IMG/VR virus record: IMGVR_UViG_3300020187_002434
Span: 1 to 64,000 of that record
Source: a virus
Length of the DNA stretch: 64,000 nt
Reading direction: 5' to 3' (one strand)
Part shown: positions 18,138 through 27,404 of the stretch, one piece after another
How the letters are laid out: every line of letters starts with the position of its first letter
How positions within the stretch are numbered: position 1 is the stretch's first letter
Program-made: the position numbers and the translations under genes
The notes under the pieces: generated by a model
Told to the model about the DNA's origin: nothing
Database searches by the model: none
Seen by the model: the letters and a program-made list of their open reading frames with translations, nothing else

Positions 18138-18910
18138 TAACTTGCAAATTACAGGGAGGATTAGGAAATCAAATGTTCCAAATATCTGCAACTATTGGTC
18201 ACGCTCTGAGGTATGGTTTTAATTATGGTTTTGATTTTAACCGTTGTTATACTCCTAATCAGGGTCATAAATCATCCACATATTCAAATAACTTTTTTAG
18301 AGACATTAACGAAAGAATCGACTTATCAGACTTATCTAAATATAATTTATTTAATGAGAGAGGGTTTTCGTATCAGGAAATACCAAATAAAGATAATATT
18401 ATTTTATCGGGTTACTTTCAAAGTGAAAAATATTTTAATAATGTTAAATCCGTAATTAAAGACCTTTTTTATTTCGATGAACAAATAAAAAATAACGTTA
18501 ATAAATTATTAAACTCAATTAATGAAGAAAAATGTGCGATTCATATTAGAAGAGGTGATTATGTAAATAAACCTGATTTTCATTTAGTTTGTGATAATAC
18601 GTACTATCAAAAAGCTATCGATTTTATTGGTTCAGACAAACATTTCATTGTGGTATCGGATGATATAGAATGGTGTAAAGACAATATAAAGTCAGATAAT
18701 ATAACTTTTACTCCATTTAAAGACGAAATAAGTGATTTATATTTAATGACACAATGCGAACATAAAATAATGTCTAATAGTTCTTTTAGTTGGTGGGGAG
18801 TGTGGTTATCAAAAAAAAGTGGGGTTGTGGTTTCCCCAAATAAGTGGTTTAATTATAATGGGCCGCAAGATTTTAACGATATATATTTAGATTCTTGGGT
18901 TAAAATATAA
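18134..18910 (+). CDS. GT11 alpha-1,2-fucosyltransferase family protein
   Basis: This 258-residue protein has the canonical family-11 signatures: LQGGLGNQMFQI at the N-terminus, LSGYFQSEKYF, HIRRGDYV for GDP-sugar binding, VVSDDIEWC and SNSSFSWWGVWLS. The expected donor is GDP-L-fucose or a close relative such as GDP-colitose. The preceding dehydratase with its histidine variant would suit GDP-colitose, but no GDP-mannose dehydratase is in the window, so the precursor would come from the host. It ends the main sugar operon before PhoH. Confidence 0.87.
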   Translation: MITCKLQGGLGNQMFQISATIGHALRYGFNYGFDFNRCYTPNQGHKSSTYSNNFFRDINERIDLSDLSKYNLFNERGFSYQEIPNKDNIILSGYFQSEKYFNNVKSVIKDLFYFDEQIKNNVNKLLNSINEEKCAIHIRRGDYVNKPDFHLVCDNTYYQKAIDFIGSDKHFIVVSDDIEWCKDNIKSDNITFTPFKDEISDLYLMTQCEHKIMSNSSFSWWGVWLSKKSGVVVSPNKWFNYNGPQDFNDIYLDSWVKI

Positions 18911-18959
18911 ACGATTTATTTTTATTAAAAAATTAATATATTTTAATAAAATATAATAC

Positions 18960-19667
18960 ATGTCAACAAAACAAAAAGGTAATGAAAAGCCCTTTAATAA
19001 TGTTAAGGAGTTAGTTAATTCTATAGTAAATCGTAAAACAAGGAAAAAGTTTTTATCGGATAATCAGAAAACTTACTACCAAACATTATTAGATAACGAA
19101 ATAACGATATGTTCAGGTCCTGCGGGAGTAGGTAAATCTTTTATCGCTATGAGAGCAGCTATAGATTTACTATTAGATAAGGATAATGCATATGAAAAAA
19201 TTATTATTGTTAGACCGGCGGTGGAGGCTGAAGAAAAATTAGGTTCTTTACCTGGTAATTTAGAAGAAAAATTAGACCCTTATATTTTTCCGTCTTACTA
19301 CCTACTAAATAAAATCATAGGTAAAGAAGCTAGAGAAAAATTAAAACAGAATGAAGTTATTGAAGTTTTTGCGTTAGCATATATGAGAGGAATGAATATT
19401 GATAACTCTATATTAATTTTTGAGGAGGCTCAAAACGCGACTCCATCTCAGATGAAACTACTATTAACTAGAATAGGTTTTAATTCTAAATTTTTAATAT
19501 CAGGTGATGTGGAGCAAACAGACCGTTATAGAGATAAAACACAATCAGGGTTATATGACGCTTTAAAAAGATTTAGAAATATTGATGATATCGGAGTTTT
19601 TGAGTTTGATAACAAGGATATCATAAGGAATCCTTTAATAAGTAAGATTTTAGACAATTACGAGTAA
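18960..19667 (+). CDS. phoH: PhoH-like P-loop ATPase
   Basis: This 235-residue protein has Walker A GPAGVGKS (residues 53-60), RPAVEAEEKLGSLPGNLEEK, Walker B ILIFEEAQN and the TRIGFNSKFLISGDVEQ sensor segment, which together define PhoH. PhoH genes are common in marine phages. The function is debated, with RNA metabolism or phosphate-stress links proposed. It is preceded by a 49-base A/T-rich gap and heads the next group of genes. Confidence 0.92.
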   Translation: MSTKQKGNEKPFNNVKELVNSIVNRKTRKKFLSDNQKTYYQTLLDNEITICSGPAGVGKSFIAMRAAIDLLLDKDNAYEKIIIVRPAVEAEEKLGSLPGNLEEKLDPYIFPSYYLLNKIIGKEAREKLKQNEVIEVFALAYMRGMNIDNSILIFEEAQNATPSQMKLLLTRIGFNSKFLISGDVEQTDRYRDKTQSGLYDALKRFRNIDDIGVFEFDNKDIIRNPLISKILDNYE

Positions 19668-19668
19668 A

Positions 19669-20316
19669 ATGAAAATCGCAATAGATTTAAATGGTGTAAT
19701 TAGAGATGTTTTTGGTAAATCAGCTCAGGTTTACGAAAAATTTTATTTAGATGAATTATCTGAATCACCAACCTCTCAGTATAATGAAGAAACCGAAGAA
19801 TGGGTTAAAGAAGATAATGATAAAAATTCTTTTGATTACGAATTAAACTTACCAGTTACGTCATTAAATTTAATTGACCACTTTAAGTTTGATAATGATG
19901 AGGATTTATATGATTTTTTCTATGTTGATTTTCCTATGGAAATATTTGGTCACAGTCCGTCGATACAGAATAATACATTTAATATTTTAAATGATATATA
20001 TGTGAATTTTAGAGATTTTAATGAAATCACTATAATTTCAGATGAAATAGGTAAGTCCAAACCGGCAACTTTATTTTTCCTATCTAAATACGGATGTTTA
20101 ATCGAAAACATTAAGTTTTATTCAAAAGTGACTTTATCAGATACTTTCGATTCATTTGATGTTATTATTACGTCAAATCCCGATTTATTATCATTAAAAA
20201 ATGATAATAAAACTATAATAAAAGTAATAACTACATATAATTCTGAATTTGACGGGGATTACAACATCTCTAATATTGAAGAGTTATCTGAAGTATTAAC
20301 AAAAATTAATATATAA
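19669..20316 (+). CDS. Degenerate HAD-like protein
   Basis: This 215-residue protein begins MKIAIDLNGVIRDVFGK, which lines up with HAD motif I, but the second acidic residue (general acid) is Asn. Later, TIISDEIGKSKPATLFFLSKYG looks like the motif II to III region with a conserved Lys. The C-terminal FDVIITSNPDLL could hold motif IV. It may be a 5'-nucleotidase relative that has lost normal phosphatase activity. It follows PhoH with a one-base gap. Assignment is by pattern only. Confidence 0.5.
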   Translation: MKIAIDLNGVIRDVFGKSAQVYEKFYLDELSESPTSQYNEETEEWVKEDNDKNSFDYELNLPVTSLNLIDHFKFDNDEDLYDFFYVDFPMEIFGHSPSIQNNTFNILNDIYVNFRDFNEITIISDEIGKSKPATLFFLSKYGCLIENIKFYSKVTLSDTFDSFDVIITSNPDLLSLKNDNKTIIKVITTYNSEFDGDYNISNIEELSEVLTKINI

Positions 20317-20320
20317 TAAT

Positions 20321-20590
20321 ATGTTGGAAATTTTAGGAGAAATGTATTACATAGATTTAAATGAATTAAGTGATACTATTGATATGTCCATCCCTACAAT
20401 AAGTGGTGAAACTGAACAAACTATAAACTTAGTTTCATTTGAAGTTTTAAAGATGATGCTTGAGGTTATAATGACTGAACGTGAGGAAGTTGACGAAAAT
20501 TTAGGCATCCACTCGGTTAAAAATTTAAGTATTCCCTTTAAAATTGCATTTAATACATTATTAAAACATCAAATACTAAAACATTTATAA
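20321..20590 (+). CDS. Unknown small acidic protein
   Basis: This is an 89-residue acidic, leucine-rich soluble protein with no recognised motif. The predicted structure is mostly helical. It lies four bases after the HAD-like gene and two before a glycosyltransferase, so it belongs to the same transcription unit. Confidence 0.45.
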   Translation: MLEILGEMYYIDLNELSDTIDMSIPTISGETEQTINLVSFEVLKMMLEVIMTEREEVDENLGIHSVKNLSIPFKIAFNTLLKHQILKHL

Positions 20591-20592
20591 AA

Positions 20593-21657
20593 ATGAATGA
20601 AGAAACGTTACTAAAAGTAGAAAAGTCTATCGAGAACTTACGTGATAAGTCCTCTAGAATTTATTTTATGGTTCAGGATACTAAAGGTAATCCTAAGGCC
20701 GGTGTTAGGATGTCATATCAAATGGCTCAAACATTAAAAGAAGAAGGTTATAATACCTTTATTATGCATGAAAAAAATGATTACACCGGTGTATCATCAT
20801 GGATGGGTGAAAAATATATGGAAATCACACACTCATCAATAGAAAATCAAAATTTACAGATATCACCTGAAGATTTTATAATAATACCTGAAGTATATGG
20901 TCATGTTATGGAACAGGTGTCAAAAATGACATGTGCTAAAATTGTCTTATGTCAAGCTTATGACCATATGTTAGAGACATTACAGGCTGGAACATCTTGG
21001 TCCCAATACGGATTTTTAAAATGTATCACAACAAGTGAAACTCAAAAAAAATACATTTCAGAAATAATGAAAAATATATCTTTCGATATAATTAAACCAC
21101 TTATTACTGAAGAATTTACCCCTAAAACATTACCATCTAAACCAATCGTTTCTATCCACACAAGAGACCAGAGGGACACTATGAAAATAATAAAAACTTT
21201 TTATTTAAAATACCCTCAATATAGATGGATTACTTTTAGAGATATGAGAAGTTTAGATACTAAAGAATTCGCCGAATATTTAAAAGACGCGTTTGTATCA
21301 GTATGGGTTGACGATATTTCAGGTTTCGGTACATACCCTATTGAATCAATGGCAAGCAATACTCCTGTAATTGGAAAAGTCCCAAATATGAAACCGGAAT
21401 GGTTAAACGATAATAATGGTATATGGACATATGAGTTAAATAACATTCATGATATACTTGCTGAATATATACAGAATTGGTTAGAAGATAATGTTAATAT
21501 TGAATTGTACGATAATGGAATTGAAACTTCTAATGAATACAAAAATCAGGATTCCTTTAAATCTTCAGTTATTGAATTATTTGAGGGTTACTTTAACTCT
21601 CGTAGAGAAATTTTTGAGGTTCAATTAGAAAAAATAAAAGTAGAAGAAGAAAATTAA
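20593..21657 (+). CDS. GT-B glycosyltransferase (GT4-like)
   Basis: This 354-residue protein has an N-terminal Rossmann-like half (RIYFMVQDTKGNPKAGVRMS, typical of GT4 sensing of an acceptor). Its C-terminal half has VSIHTRDQRDTMKIIKTF, AFVSVWVDDISGFGTYPIE and SMASNTPVIGKVPNM. The last region is the donor-binding E-x-x-A/S-x-G-type helix. A coiled-coil acidic tail closes the protein. It probably adds another residue to the glycan made by the 6058-18910 block, though a small gene group separates them. Confidence 0.72.
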   Translation: MNEETLLKVEKSIENLRDKSSRIYFMVQDTKGNPKAGVRMSYQMAQTLKEEGYNTFIMHEKNDYTGVSSWMGEKYMEITHSSIENQNLQISPEDFIIIPEVYGHVMEQVSKMTCAKIVLCQAYDHMLETLQAGTSWSQYGFLKCITTSETQKKYISEIMKNISFDIIKPLITEEFTPKTLPSKPIVSIHTRDQRDTMKIIKTFYLKYPQYRWITFRDMRSLDTKEFAEYLKDAFVSVWVDDISGFGTYPIESMASNTPVIGKVPNMKPEWLNDNNGIWTYELNNIHDILAEYIQNWLEDNVNIELYDNGIETSNEYKNQDSFKSSVIELFEGYFNSRREIFEVQLEKIKVEEEN

Positions 21658-21662
21658 TTAAA

Positions 21663-22493
21663 ATGGAAAAATTAAATATATCAGTGGTTTTACCTGTAGA
21701 ATCTTCTAAACATAAAAATTTTACAGACCTATTTAAATCTTGTATTGTTTCAGTACAACAACAAATTAAAGAATCTGTAAGAGGTGAAAATGTTATAGAT
21801 GATATTGAGTTGGTTATAATCCATTCAGGAGAAGAGAGTTTAGTAGAATTAATTAATAATTCAGACTTTAGTGGGTTAACTACTAATATCATTCATAATG
21901 AAGGAGATACGGACTTTAGTACTCAAGTTAATTTAGGTATTGAAAAGTCGTCTCACGACTGGGTAACAATATTAGAATTTGATGATGAGGTATCGAGCAT
22001 ATGGTTTAGGAACGTTTATAAATATATTAACGCATACCCACACATAAAAGGGTTTTTACCTATCGTTGTTGATACTGACGAAAATGACACGTTTGCAGGA
22101 TTTACTAATGAAGCTACATTCGCGGCTAACATGAATAGTGAAATTGGAATACTAACCAACGAAGTACTACTAAACTATCAGAATTTCCAAACGAGTGGTA
22201 TGGTTTTTAAAAAATCAATATTTGATGACTTTGGTGGTTTTAAGAAATCCTTTAAGTTAACCTTTGTATATGAACTATTATTAAGGTTGACTTATAACTC
22301 TGTAGAAATAATGACTATACCTAGAATTGGGTATAAACACTCCAATATGAGGGAGGGGTCAATTTTTTGGAACTATAAAAATGGAGAATATCCATTAACT
22401 CAAGAAGAAGTTTCTTTTTGGATTGAATCAGCAAAAAAAGAACATTTCTTTAAAGATGATAGAGATATAAAATATGAAGTGATTGATATTTAA
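21663..22493 (+). CDS. Family-2-like glycosyltransferase
   Basis: This 276-residue GT-A-type protein opens NISVVLPVESSKHKNFTDLF and has DIELVIIHSGEE. A possible metal site is ILEFDDEVSSIW, where acidic residues replace a strict D-x-D. A FQTSGMVFKKSIFDDFGGFK segment is typical of GT2 acceptor regions. It is the last transferase before the late sigma factor, whose ATG overlaps its stop. Confidence 0.7.
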   Translation: MEKLNISVVLPVESSKHKNFTDLFKSCIVSVQQQIKESVRGENVIDDIELVIIHSGEESLVELINNSDFSGLTTNIIHNEGDTDFSTQVNLGIEKSSHDWVTILEFDDEVSSIWFRNVYKYINAYPHIKGFLPIVVDTDENDTFAGFTNEATFAANMNSEIGILTNEVLLNYQNFQTSGMVFKKSIFDDFGGFKKSFKLTFVYELLLRLTYNSVEIMTIPRIGYKHSNMREGSIFWNYKNGEYPLTQEEVSFWIESAKKEHFFKDDRDIKYEVIDI

Positions 22494-23245
22494 TGTTATT
22501 AAATGAAACGGGAAATACTGTAAATCCTGAAACTAAAGGTAAGAGGGGAAGAAAGGCTAAATCTCAAAACTATTTTGATGTGAGAGAGGAGAAGGCTGTT
22601 AGGATGTTCCTGACCGCCTCTACATGGGAGGAAAAAAACACCATATACAATGAGTTTTTAAGGGGACCTTTAGATAAAATGATAGAATCTATTATTAGAA
22701 GATATAAACTATATCGTAAAAATATGGAGTTTAGAGATATTCATAATGATACCCATTCATTTTTAATGACTAAAGTTGATAAATTTAAACCTGATAAAAA
22801 TAAAAAGGCGTACTCTTATTTTGGTACTATATGTAAAAACTATTTAATGGGTCAAATAATAAAAGACCAAAAAGAACAAAATAGAAAAATATCATATGAG
22901 GATATCACGACTAAATTAGAAAGTAGACCTGACATGGTATATTATTTAGAGTATGAAAAATTACTACCAGAAAAGGTAATAAAAGAGTTTATAAAAGAAC
23001 TAAATAAGTTTATTGATAATACTGATTTAAATAATAATGAATTAAAATTAGGATACGCATTAATTGAGTTATTTGAAAATTATGAGGATATATTTATTGG
23101 TACGGATAATAATAAATTTAATAAAAATATCATATTATTATCATTGAGAGAAATGACTAATTTAACCACTAAAGAAATAAGGACTTCTATGAAAAAGTTT
23201 AAAAATCTATACTTTGATTTGACCGTTAAATTAAATAACCTATAA
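22493..23245 (+). CDS. T4 gp55-like late-transcription sigma factor
   Basis: This 250-residue protein resembles gp55-type sigma factors: FRDIHNDTHSFLMTKVDKFKP and KKAYSYFGTICKNYLMGQIIKD correspond to region 2 (core binding and -10 recognition). A C-terminal LREMTNLTTKEIRTSMKKFKN segment is helical and HTH-like. In T4, gp55 directs host RNA polymerase to TATAAATA late promoters with gp33 and the sliding clamp. It sits directly ahead of the tail and baseplate genes. Its likely target here is discussed under the TATTTAT boxes. The family call is by pattern and order. Confidence 0.7.
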   Translation: MLLNETGNTVNPETKGKRGRKAKSQNYFDVREEKAVRMFLTASTWEEKNTIYNEFLRGPLDKMIESIIRRYKLYRKNMEFRDIHNDTHSFLMTKVDKFKPDKNKKAYSYFGTICKNYLMGQIIKDQKEQNRKISYEDITTKLESRPDMVYYLEYEKLLPEKVIKEFIKELNKFIDNTDLNNNELKLGYALIELFENYEDIFIGTDNNKFNKNIILLSLREMTNLTTKEIRTSMKKFKNLYFDLTVKLNNL

Positions 23246-23261
23246 AATACAAATTCAATAA

Positions 23262-23268
23262 TATTTAT
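23262..23268 (+). promoter_or_regulatory. TATTTAT box (candidate late element)
   Basis: TAATATTTATATTATT lies directly before the ATG at 23275, with a spacing of six bases, shorter than most other copies. Confidence 0.3.
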
Positions 23269-23274
23269 ATTATT

Positions 23275-23646
23275 ATGGGTAGACCAAAAAAGAAAGAAAT
23301 AATTTTAAGTAAAGACTCCGTTTTAGGGTTAATGCAAGAAATTTATAACGAACTTGTCGAGCAAAGAGCAACTGCGGTACGTATACAAAATAAAATGTTA
23401 AACCTATTAAAAGGTGCAGAAGACATGGCGGTTATAGGTCCTGTTATTAAAGAACAACAAAAAATTATAAACGATACCATAGAAAAAAAATTATCATTAT
23501 CTAAACTACAATCATCAATATGGGAAAAATCAACAAATAATAGTGAGGATAATTTTAACTTAGCGGAAATGGACGACGATGTATTACAGGCGCTAATTAA
23601 TAAAGATACTGACGATAATAATAAAGATGGTTATAAAATGAGTTAA
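23275..23646 (+). CDS. Unknown phage protein with basic N-terminus
   Basis: This 123-residue helical protein starts MGRPKKKEIILSKDSVLGLM. The long helices at ~15-50 and ~55-95 with Gln/Lys heptads suggest oligomerisation, as in small terminase or baseplate chaperone proteins, but I cannot assign it. It lies 30 bases after the sigma factor and two bases before a large tail gene. Confidence 0.45.
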   Translation: MGRPKKKEIILSKDSVLGLMQEIYNELVEQRATAVRIQNKMLNLLKGAEDMAVIGPVIKEQQKIINDTIEKKLSLSKLQSSIWEKSTNNSEDNFNLAEMDDDVLQALINKDTDDNNKDGYKMS

Positions 23647-23648
23647 TT

Positions 23649-25604
23649 ATGGCTACAGACGTTAAAAAAGGACTTAATGATGCTTCATCTCAAATAATCT
23701 CTTATGGTACCACCATTAGTGTGCAGGAAACGGAAAAAAAATTAAAGAAACTATCTAATGGTAATAATTTTGAACTATCTAAAAGTGAATCAGTAAAACA
23801 ACTTAACGCAATAGGTGATGTTAAACAGAGAGCACAAACAGAGATAAAAAACCAATTTGAGGAGTTAATAGATTTGTTTAAACTGTCTATGCCATCCAAA
23901 CCTGGTATAAACTCTAAAAGTATTGATTTTCTTTTAAAGCAAATTCTTTTAGCTAGCCAAAACACTAAGAGTAGAATCTCAGAAGTATTGGTCGAGGAAA
24001 GTATGAAGGTTGCGGGATGTTCTCAAGAACAGACGTTTGAGGGTAATGACGATAATGACGGACCTAATAAGTTATATGTTAGAGTAAACCAAATAGATTT
24101 ATTTAAACTCTTAAAAAAAGACCCTGAAGAAGGATTTAATAGTATTTTATATGAGTCCACTAATCCCGTAAATGGGTCTCAACCATATTCCATGGATAAG
24201 GAGTTATATAATCGACTTCAAAACGAAGGGTTTTCTTTTAATGACGAATATGGTAGTGATTATATAGGTTCAGCTAACAGTCCCATTATGAATATCACAT
24301 ATGTTACCTCATACGTTAAAAATGGTACAACATATTATGGAAATTTTTATGAAATAACTTTAAGGAATAGACCAAATTTAAATCGAGTTTCAGATTTTTT
24401 AAAGGATTATTATAATTCTATTGATTTTTTGAACTTTGATGGTCTTTCGGTTAAAATTATGAACTCTCTAACTAACTTTATAGATATATCTGGAAATTTA
24501 TCCATTAATGAAAAGGAGGAGCAATCTAAGTTTGAAAAGATAGTGCAGAGAATACTTGGGTTGTGTTTTGATAATAATAAAGAAATTGACGTATCAGGAA
24601 ATGCTAAGAATTCTGCTTTAGATACTATTAATGAATCTTTCTTTGAGATGTCACCTATAGATTTACGTAACATCGAAAATAACGTGAATAATATGGTAAA
24701 TGGTGTTACTGAGTTTGAGGATTGTAATAATGTTAAAGTTCCTGTAAACGTACAGTCTATATCAAAATCTATAGGTAATATGTCATTTTTACCTGATAAT
24801 GAAAAAATTGATTATTTTATTCAAGAAGCCGATAATATGTCTAAGGACGAAAACTGGAAATTACTTCTACCTGACAGTCTTAATATAAATGTATCAATAA
24901 AAAGTGGAATATTAAAAGTAATCCCACAAGCAGTTGTCCTTACTATTTTATCACCAAAAGTTTTATTAGGTTTAATGGTTATATTAAAATCTTTAGGTAG
25001 TACTATAATTGATGAAATTGAAGGTTTTGATACATTTATGAGAAATATGAAAAGCTTTTTAATTAATTTAGTTAGTCGGATTGGCGCTATTTTTATTGAA
25101 GAACTTTTTATGTTATTAAAAGCTAATCTAAGAGCGTTAGTTGAAACATTATTAATTGAGGTAGTAAAGGAGTCTAAAAACGCCTCTCTAAGTATTGTAA
25201 CTTCTATTATTTATGCGTTAATACAAGTTGCGTCAGGTATTGTGGATTGGCGACAATGTAAGAGTGTAGTAGATGAAATATTAAATTTATTAAAGTTAAT
25301 ACCTCAACCTATTCCCGGAATACCTAACTTTGCACTTTCGTCTGCAAGATTACTACCAGGTTACTCACCAACCAGAGCTATGGCATTAATAAATGAAAAT
25401 TTACAAAAACTAGGTCTACCTACCGGTGATATGCCTGACGGGTCACCTAATTTAATGTTACCATCTATGTTTCAACAATTAAAAGGTAGTAATCAAGAAA
25501 ATCTTAACAACAGTAAAACTGAAATTTATGTACCCGCAACTGCAGTTGCGGCATTTGCTGGAGGGGTAACCTTTCCGGTTAAAGCCTTTGGAAAATCTTA
25601 TTAA
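23649..25604 (+). CDS. Large baseplate or tail-associated protein
   Basis: This 651-residue protein has no recognised enzymatic motif. The N-terminal ~120 residues are helical. The middle is Asn-rich and beta-like. Residues ~420-540 are strongly hydrophobic and helical (for example AVVLTILSPKVLLGLMVILKS and SIVTSIIYALIQVASGIV), resembling a membrane-contacting or tape-measure-like stretch. The C-terminal ARLLPGYSPTRAMALINENL pattern is one I associate with virion proteins of large phages. It is next to the gp5-like hub gene, so a baseplate or injection role is inferred. Confidence 0.5.
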   Translation: MATDVKKGLNDASSQIISYGTTISVQETEKKLKKLSNGNNFELSKSESVKQLNAIGDVKQRAQTEIKNQFEELIDLFKLSMPSKPGINSKSIDFLLKQILLASQNTKSRISEVLVEESMKVAGCSQEQTFEGNDDNDGPNKLYVRVNQIDLFKLLKKDPEEGFNSILYESTNPVNGSQPYSMDKELYNRLQNEGFSFNDEYGSDYIGSANSPIMNITYVTSYVKNGTTYYGNFYEITLRNRPNLNRVSDFLKDYYNSIDFLNFDGLSVKIMNSLTNFIDISGNLSINEKEEQSKFEKIVQRILGLCFDNNKEIDVSGNAKNSALDTINESFFEMSPIDLRNIENNVNNMVNGVTEFEDCNNVKVPVNVQSISKSIGNMSFLPDNEKIDYFIQEADNMSKDENWKLLLPDSLNINVSIKSGILKVIPQAVVLTILSPKVLLGLMVILKSLGSTIIDEIEGFDTFMRNMKSFLINLVSRIGAIFIEELFMLLKANLRALVETLLIEVVKESKNASLSIVTSIIYALIQVASGIVDWRQCKSVVDEILNLLKLIPQPIPGIPNFALSSARLLPGYSPTRAMALINENLQKLGLPTGDMPDGSPNLMLPSMFQQLKGSNQENLNNSKTEIYVPATAVAAFAGGVTFPVKAFGKSY

Positions 25605-25606
25605 AT

Positions 25607-25801
25607 ATGGATGATAAATTAAAAAATGTTATTATAAACTATAAGTCTTTACCTAATAAAGAGTTAGAATTTGGTTTAGGTTTAATAAGTGAAGATTTTG
25701 AGGACACTAAAAAACTATTAGTTAAACTTACTCACCATTTAGATTCTTTAGAAAAAAGTTATAATAATATATTAGAAGAATATAAAACACGAAATAAGTA
25801 A
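25607..25801 (+). CDS. Small coiled-coil protein between baseplate genes
   Basis: This is a 64-residue acidic protein with a single long predicted helix (LLVKLTHHLDSLEKSYNNIL). It shares its end with the start of the gp5-like gene (overlap of one base, TAATG). A small baseplate assembly partner is plausible from position; the sequence itself is uninformative. Confidence 0.45.
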   Translation: MDDKLKNVIINYKSLPNKELEFGLGLISEDFEDTKKLLVKLTHHLDSLEKSYNNILEEYKTRNK

Positions 25802-27381
25802 TGGGTCTTGAAGGTAAAAGCAATAATAGAGATATATTAAATTCACAATTAATATATAAAGGTCAGTGTATAAACAATGACGACCCGATGAGACTTGGTC
25901 GGATTAGAGCTTTATTAAAGACTGAAAATCAATCTGACAGAGAAATTGCTAATGAAAATTTTGGTAAACAAACTTATAAAGATTGGGGTGAAAAGGACCC
26001 CTTTGTTTTCAAACCTCTACTACCTTTTTTCATTAATACCCCACCTAAAATAGATGAGTATGTACACCTTTTTTATAATAATATAACTAGAAAAGGTAGT
26101 AAAGATAAATACTATATCGGAGGGGTGTACAGCTCCCCAACCACATCAAATGTTGAGGTTTACGACTCGGCAATTACTAATTTAGAAGAGGGTTCAAGAA
26201 ATAAGCCGTTTCCAAATTTATTAAATGAAGAGGGGGAGTATTTTATTAAAGACTCTAAAGGTATATACGCCGACCCTAATGATATAACACTATACGGTAG
26301 GGGTAGTTGTGATATAGTAATACAAGATAACACAGTACTTTTAAGGGCGGGTAAAAATAAAAATTTTCAAGTAGGTCAGACTCCGAGAAAAAATGAAAAA
26401 CGTTCTTTTTTACAATTAAGTAAATTTGACAGTAGGACAGTTTATGGTCAACCAGAAAAGAAATATATATTTGGTTCACAACATAAAGATTTAAAATGTT
26501 TAATAGAATACGATATTATTAACCCTGAAAATCAAGCGAATAACTTTAGAGGTATCATTTATATCTATAATTTAACACAGCCAATTTCTACTCAGTCAAT
26601 ATCAGTAAATTTACCTATACCTGAAACGTCTAAATCTTTAATGACTACAGTATCTTTTGAATCAAAGACTATTAATCAAGTAAAAACATTAATTAATCAA
26701 GTTTTAGAGGGGTTTATTAAGTCAAATATAAATGGTATCGTTACACAACAATCTGAAAATATTACGGTTAGTGGTCCTGAAAGGTTTGATGCAGGTGGTA
26801 TTTTCCCCTTTTATTTTAGACCACAAAACAGTTTTTATAAACTTTTAAATGGTGTGAATTCATCAACTAACCCACAAGTAATGTTTAATGTAAGTAGTAT
26901 TATATCACAAGTTTCTATTAAACCTACCGATGGTTTAAGTAGAGGTTATAGTTTGGTATATGACAAAAATAAAACAGATTCGGTACCACTTATACCTACA
27001 AGACAAGATATAATACCTAAAAAAGTGGAGCCTTTTAATAAATCTGTTGGTATTTTTGGTGGTGATGAAATTTATTTGTTATCTCATAATTCGCAAAAAT
27101 CAGGTACTAATGGTAAAATCGACTTGTCCGATACACTATACGGAATAAATGAGAATTTAGTTGCCGATGAAATTGAACCTAAAACATCCTCTATGGTTAG
27201 GGGTGAAGAATTATTAGACTTATTAAACTTAATGATTCGATTTTTGGTGGGTCACGTACATGCGTACCCCGGTTTACAACCCGTACCTCAAAGTGTTGAC
27301 GGTGTTACTGTAGATAACCTTCTTGAGGAGTTATTAAATGCGCAAGATACAATTTTAAATAAGAATATTCGTATAAACTGA
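25801..27381 (+). CDS. gp5-like baseplate hub / central spike protein
   Basis: This 526-residue protein begins with an OB-fold pattern of the T4 gp5 N-terminus: QLIYKGQCINNDDPMRLGRIRALL, then a KDPFVFKPLLPFF strand and IDEYVHLFYNN. No lysozyme catalytic Glu-8-Asp-5-Thr arrangement is visible after the OB fold, so this hub lacks the T4 lysozyme insert. The C-terminal MIRFLVGHVHAYPGLQPVP is a motif common to phage hub proteins and may hold metal through His residues. It should sit at the tail tip. Confidence 0.68.
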   Translation: MGLEGKSNNRDILNSQLIYKGQCINNDDPMRLGRIRALLKTENQSDREIANENFGKQTYKDWGEKDPFVFKPLLPFFINTPPKIDEYVHLFYNNITRKGSKDKYYIGGVYSSPTTSNVEVYDSAITNLEEGSRNKPFPNLLNEEGEYFIKDSKGIYADPNDITLYGRGSCDIVIQDNTVLLRAGKNKNFQVGQTPRKNEKRSFLQLSKFDSRTVYGQPEKKYIFGSQHKDLKCLIEYDIINPENQANNFRGIIYIYNLTQPISTQSISVNLPIPETSKSLMTTVSFESKTINQVKTLINQVLEGFIKSNINGIVTQQSENITVSGPERFDAGGIFPFYFRPQNSFYKLLNGVNSSTNPQVMFNVSSIISQVSIKPTDGLSRGYSLVYDKNKTDSVPLIPTRQDIIPKKVEPFNKSVGIFGGDEIYLLSHNSQKSGTNGKIDLSDTLYGINENLVADEIEPKTSSMVRGEELLDLLNLMIRFLVGHVHAYPGLQPVPQSVDGVTVDNLLEELLNAQDTILNKNIRIN

Positions 27382-27382
27382 A

Positions 27383-27389
27383 TATTTAT
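27383..27389 (+). promoter_or_regulatory. TATTTAT box (candidate late element)
   Basis: AATATTTATATAAAAAA lies 15 bases before the ATG at 27405, in the short gap after the hub gene. Confidence 0.42.
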
Positions 27390-27404
27390 ATAAAAAACTT
27401 ATCT

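Noticed and set aside
15613-18910. The sugar block as recently acquired host DNA with mobile elements
   Set aside because: No transposase, integrase, direct repeat or tRNA flank was seen, and gene spacing and overlaps match the rest of the phage.
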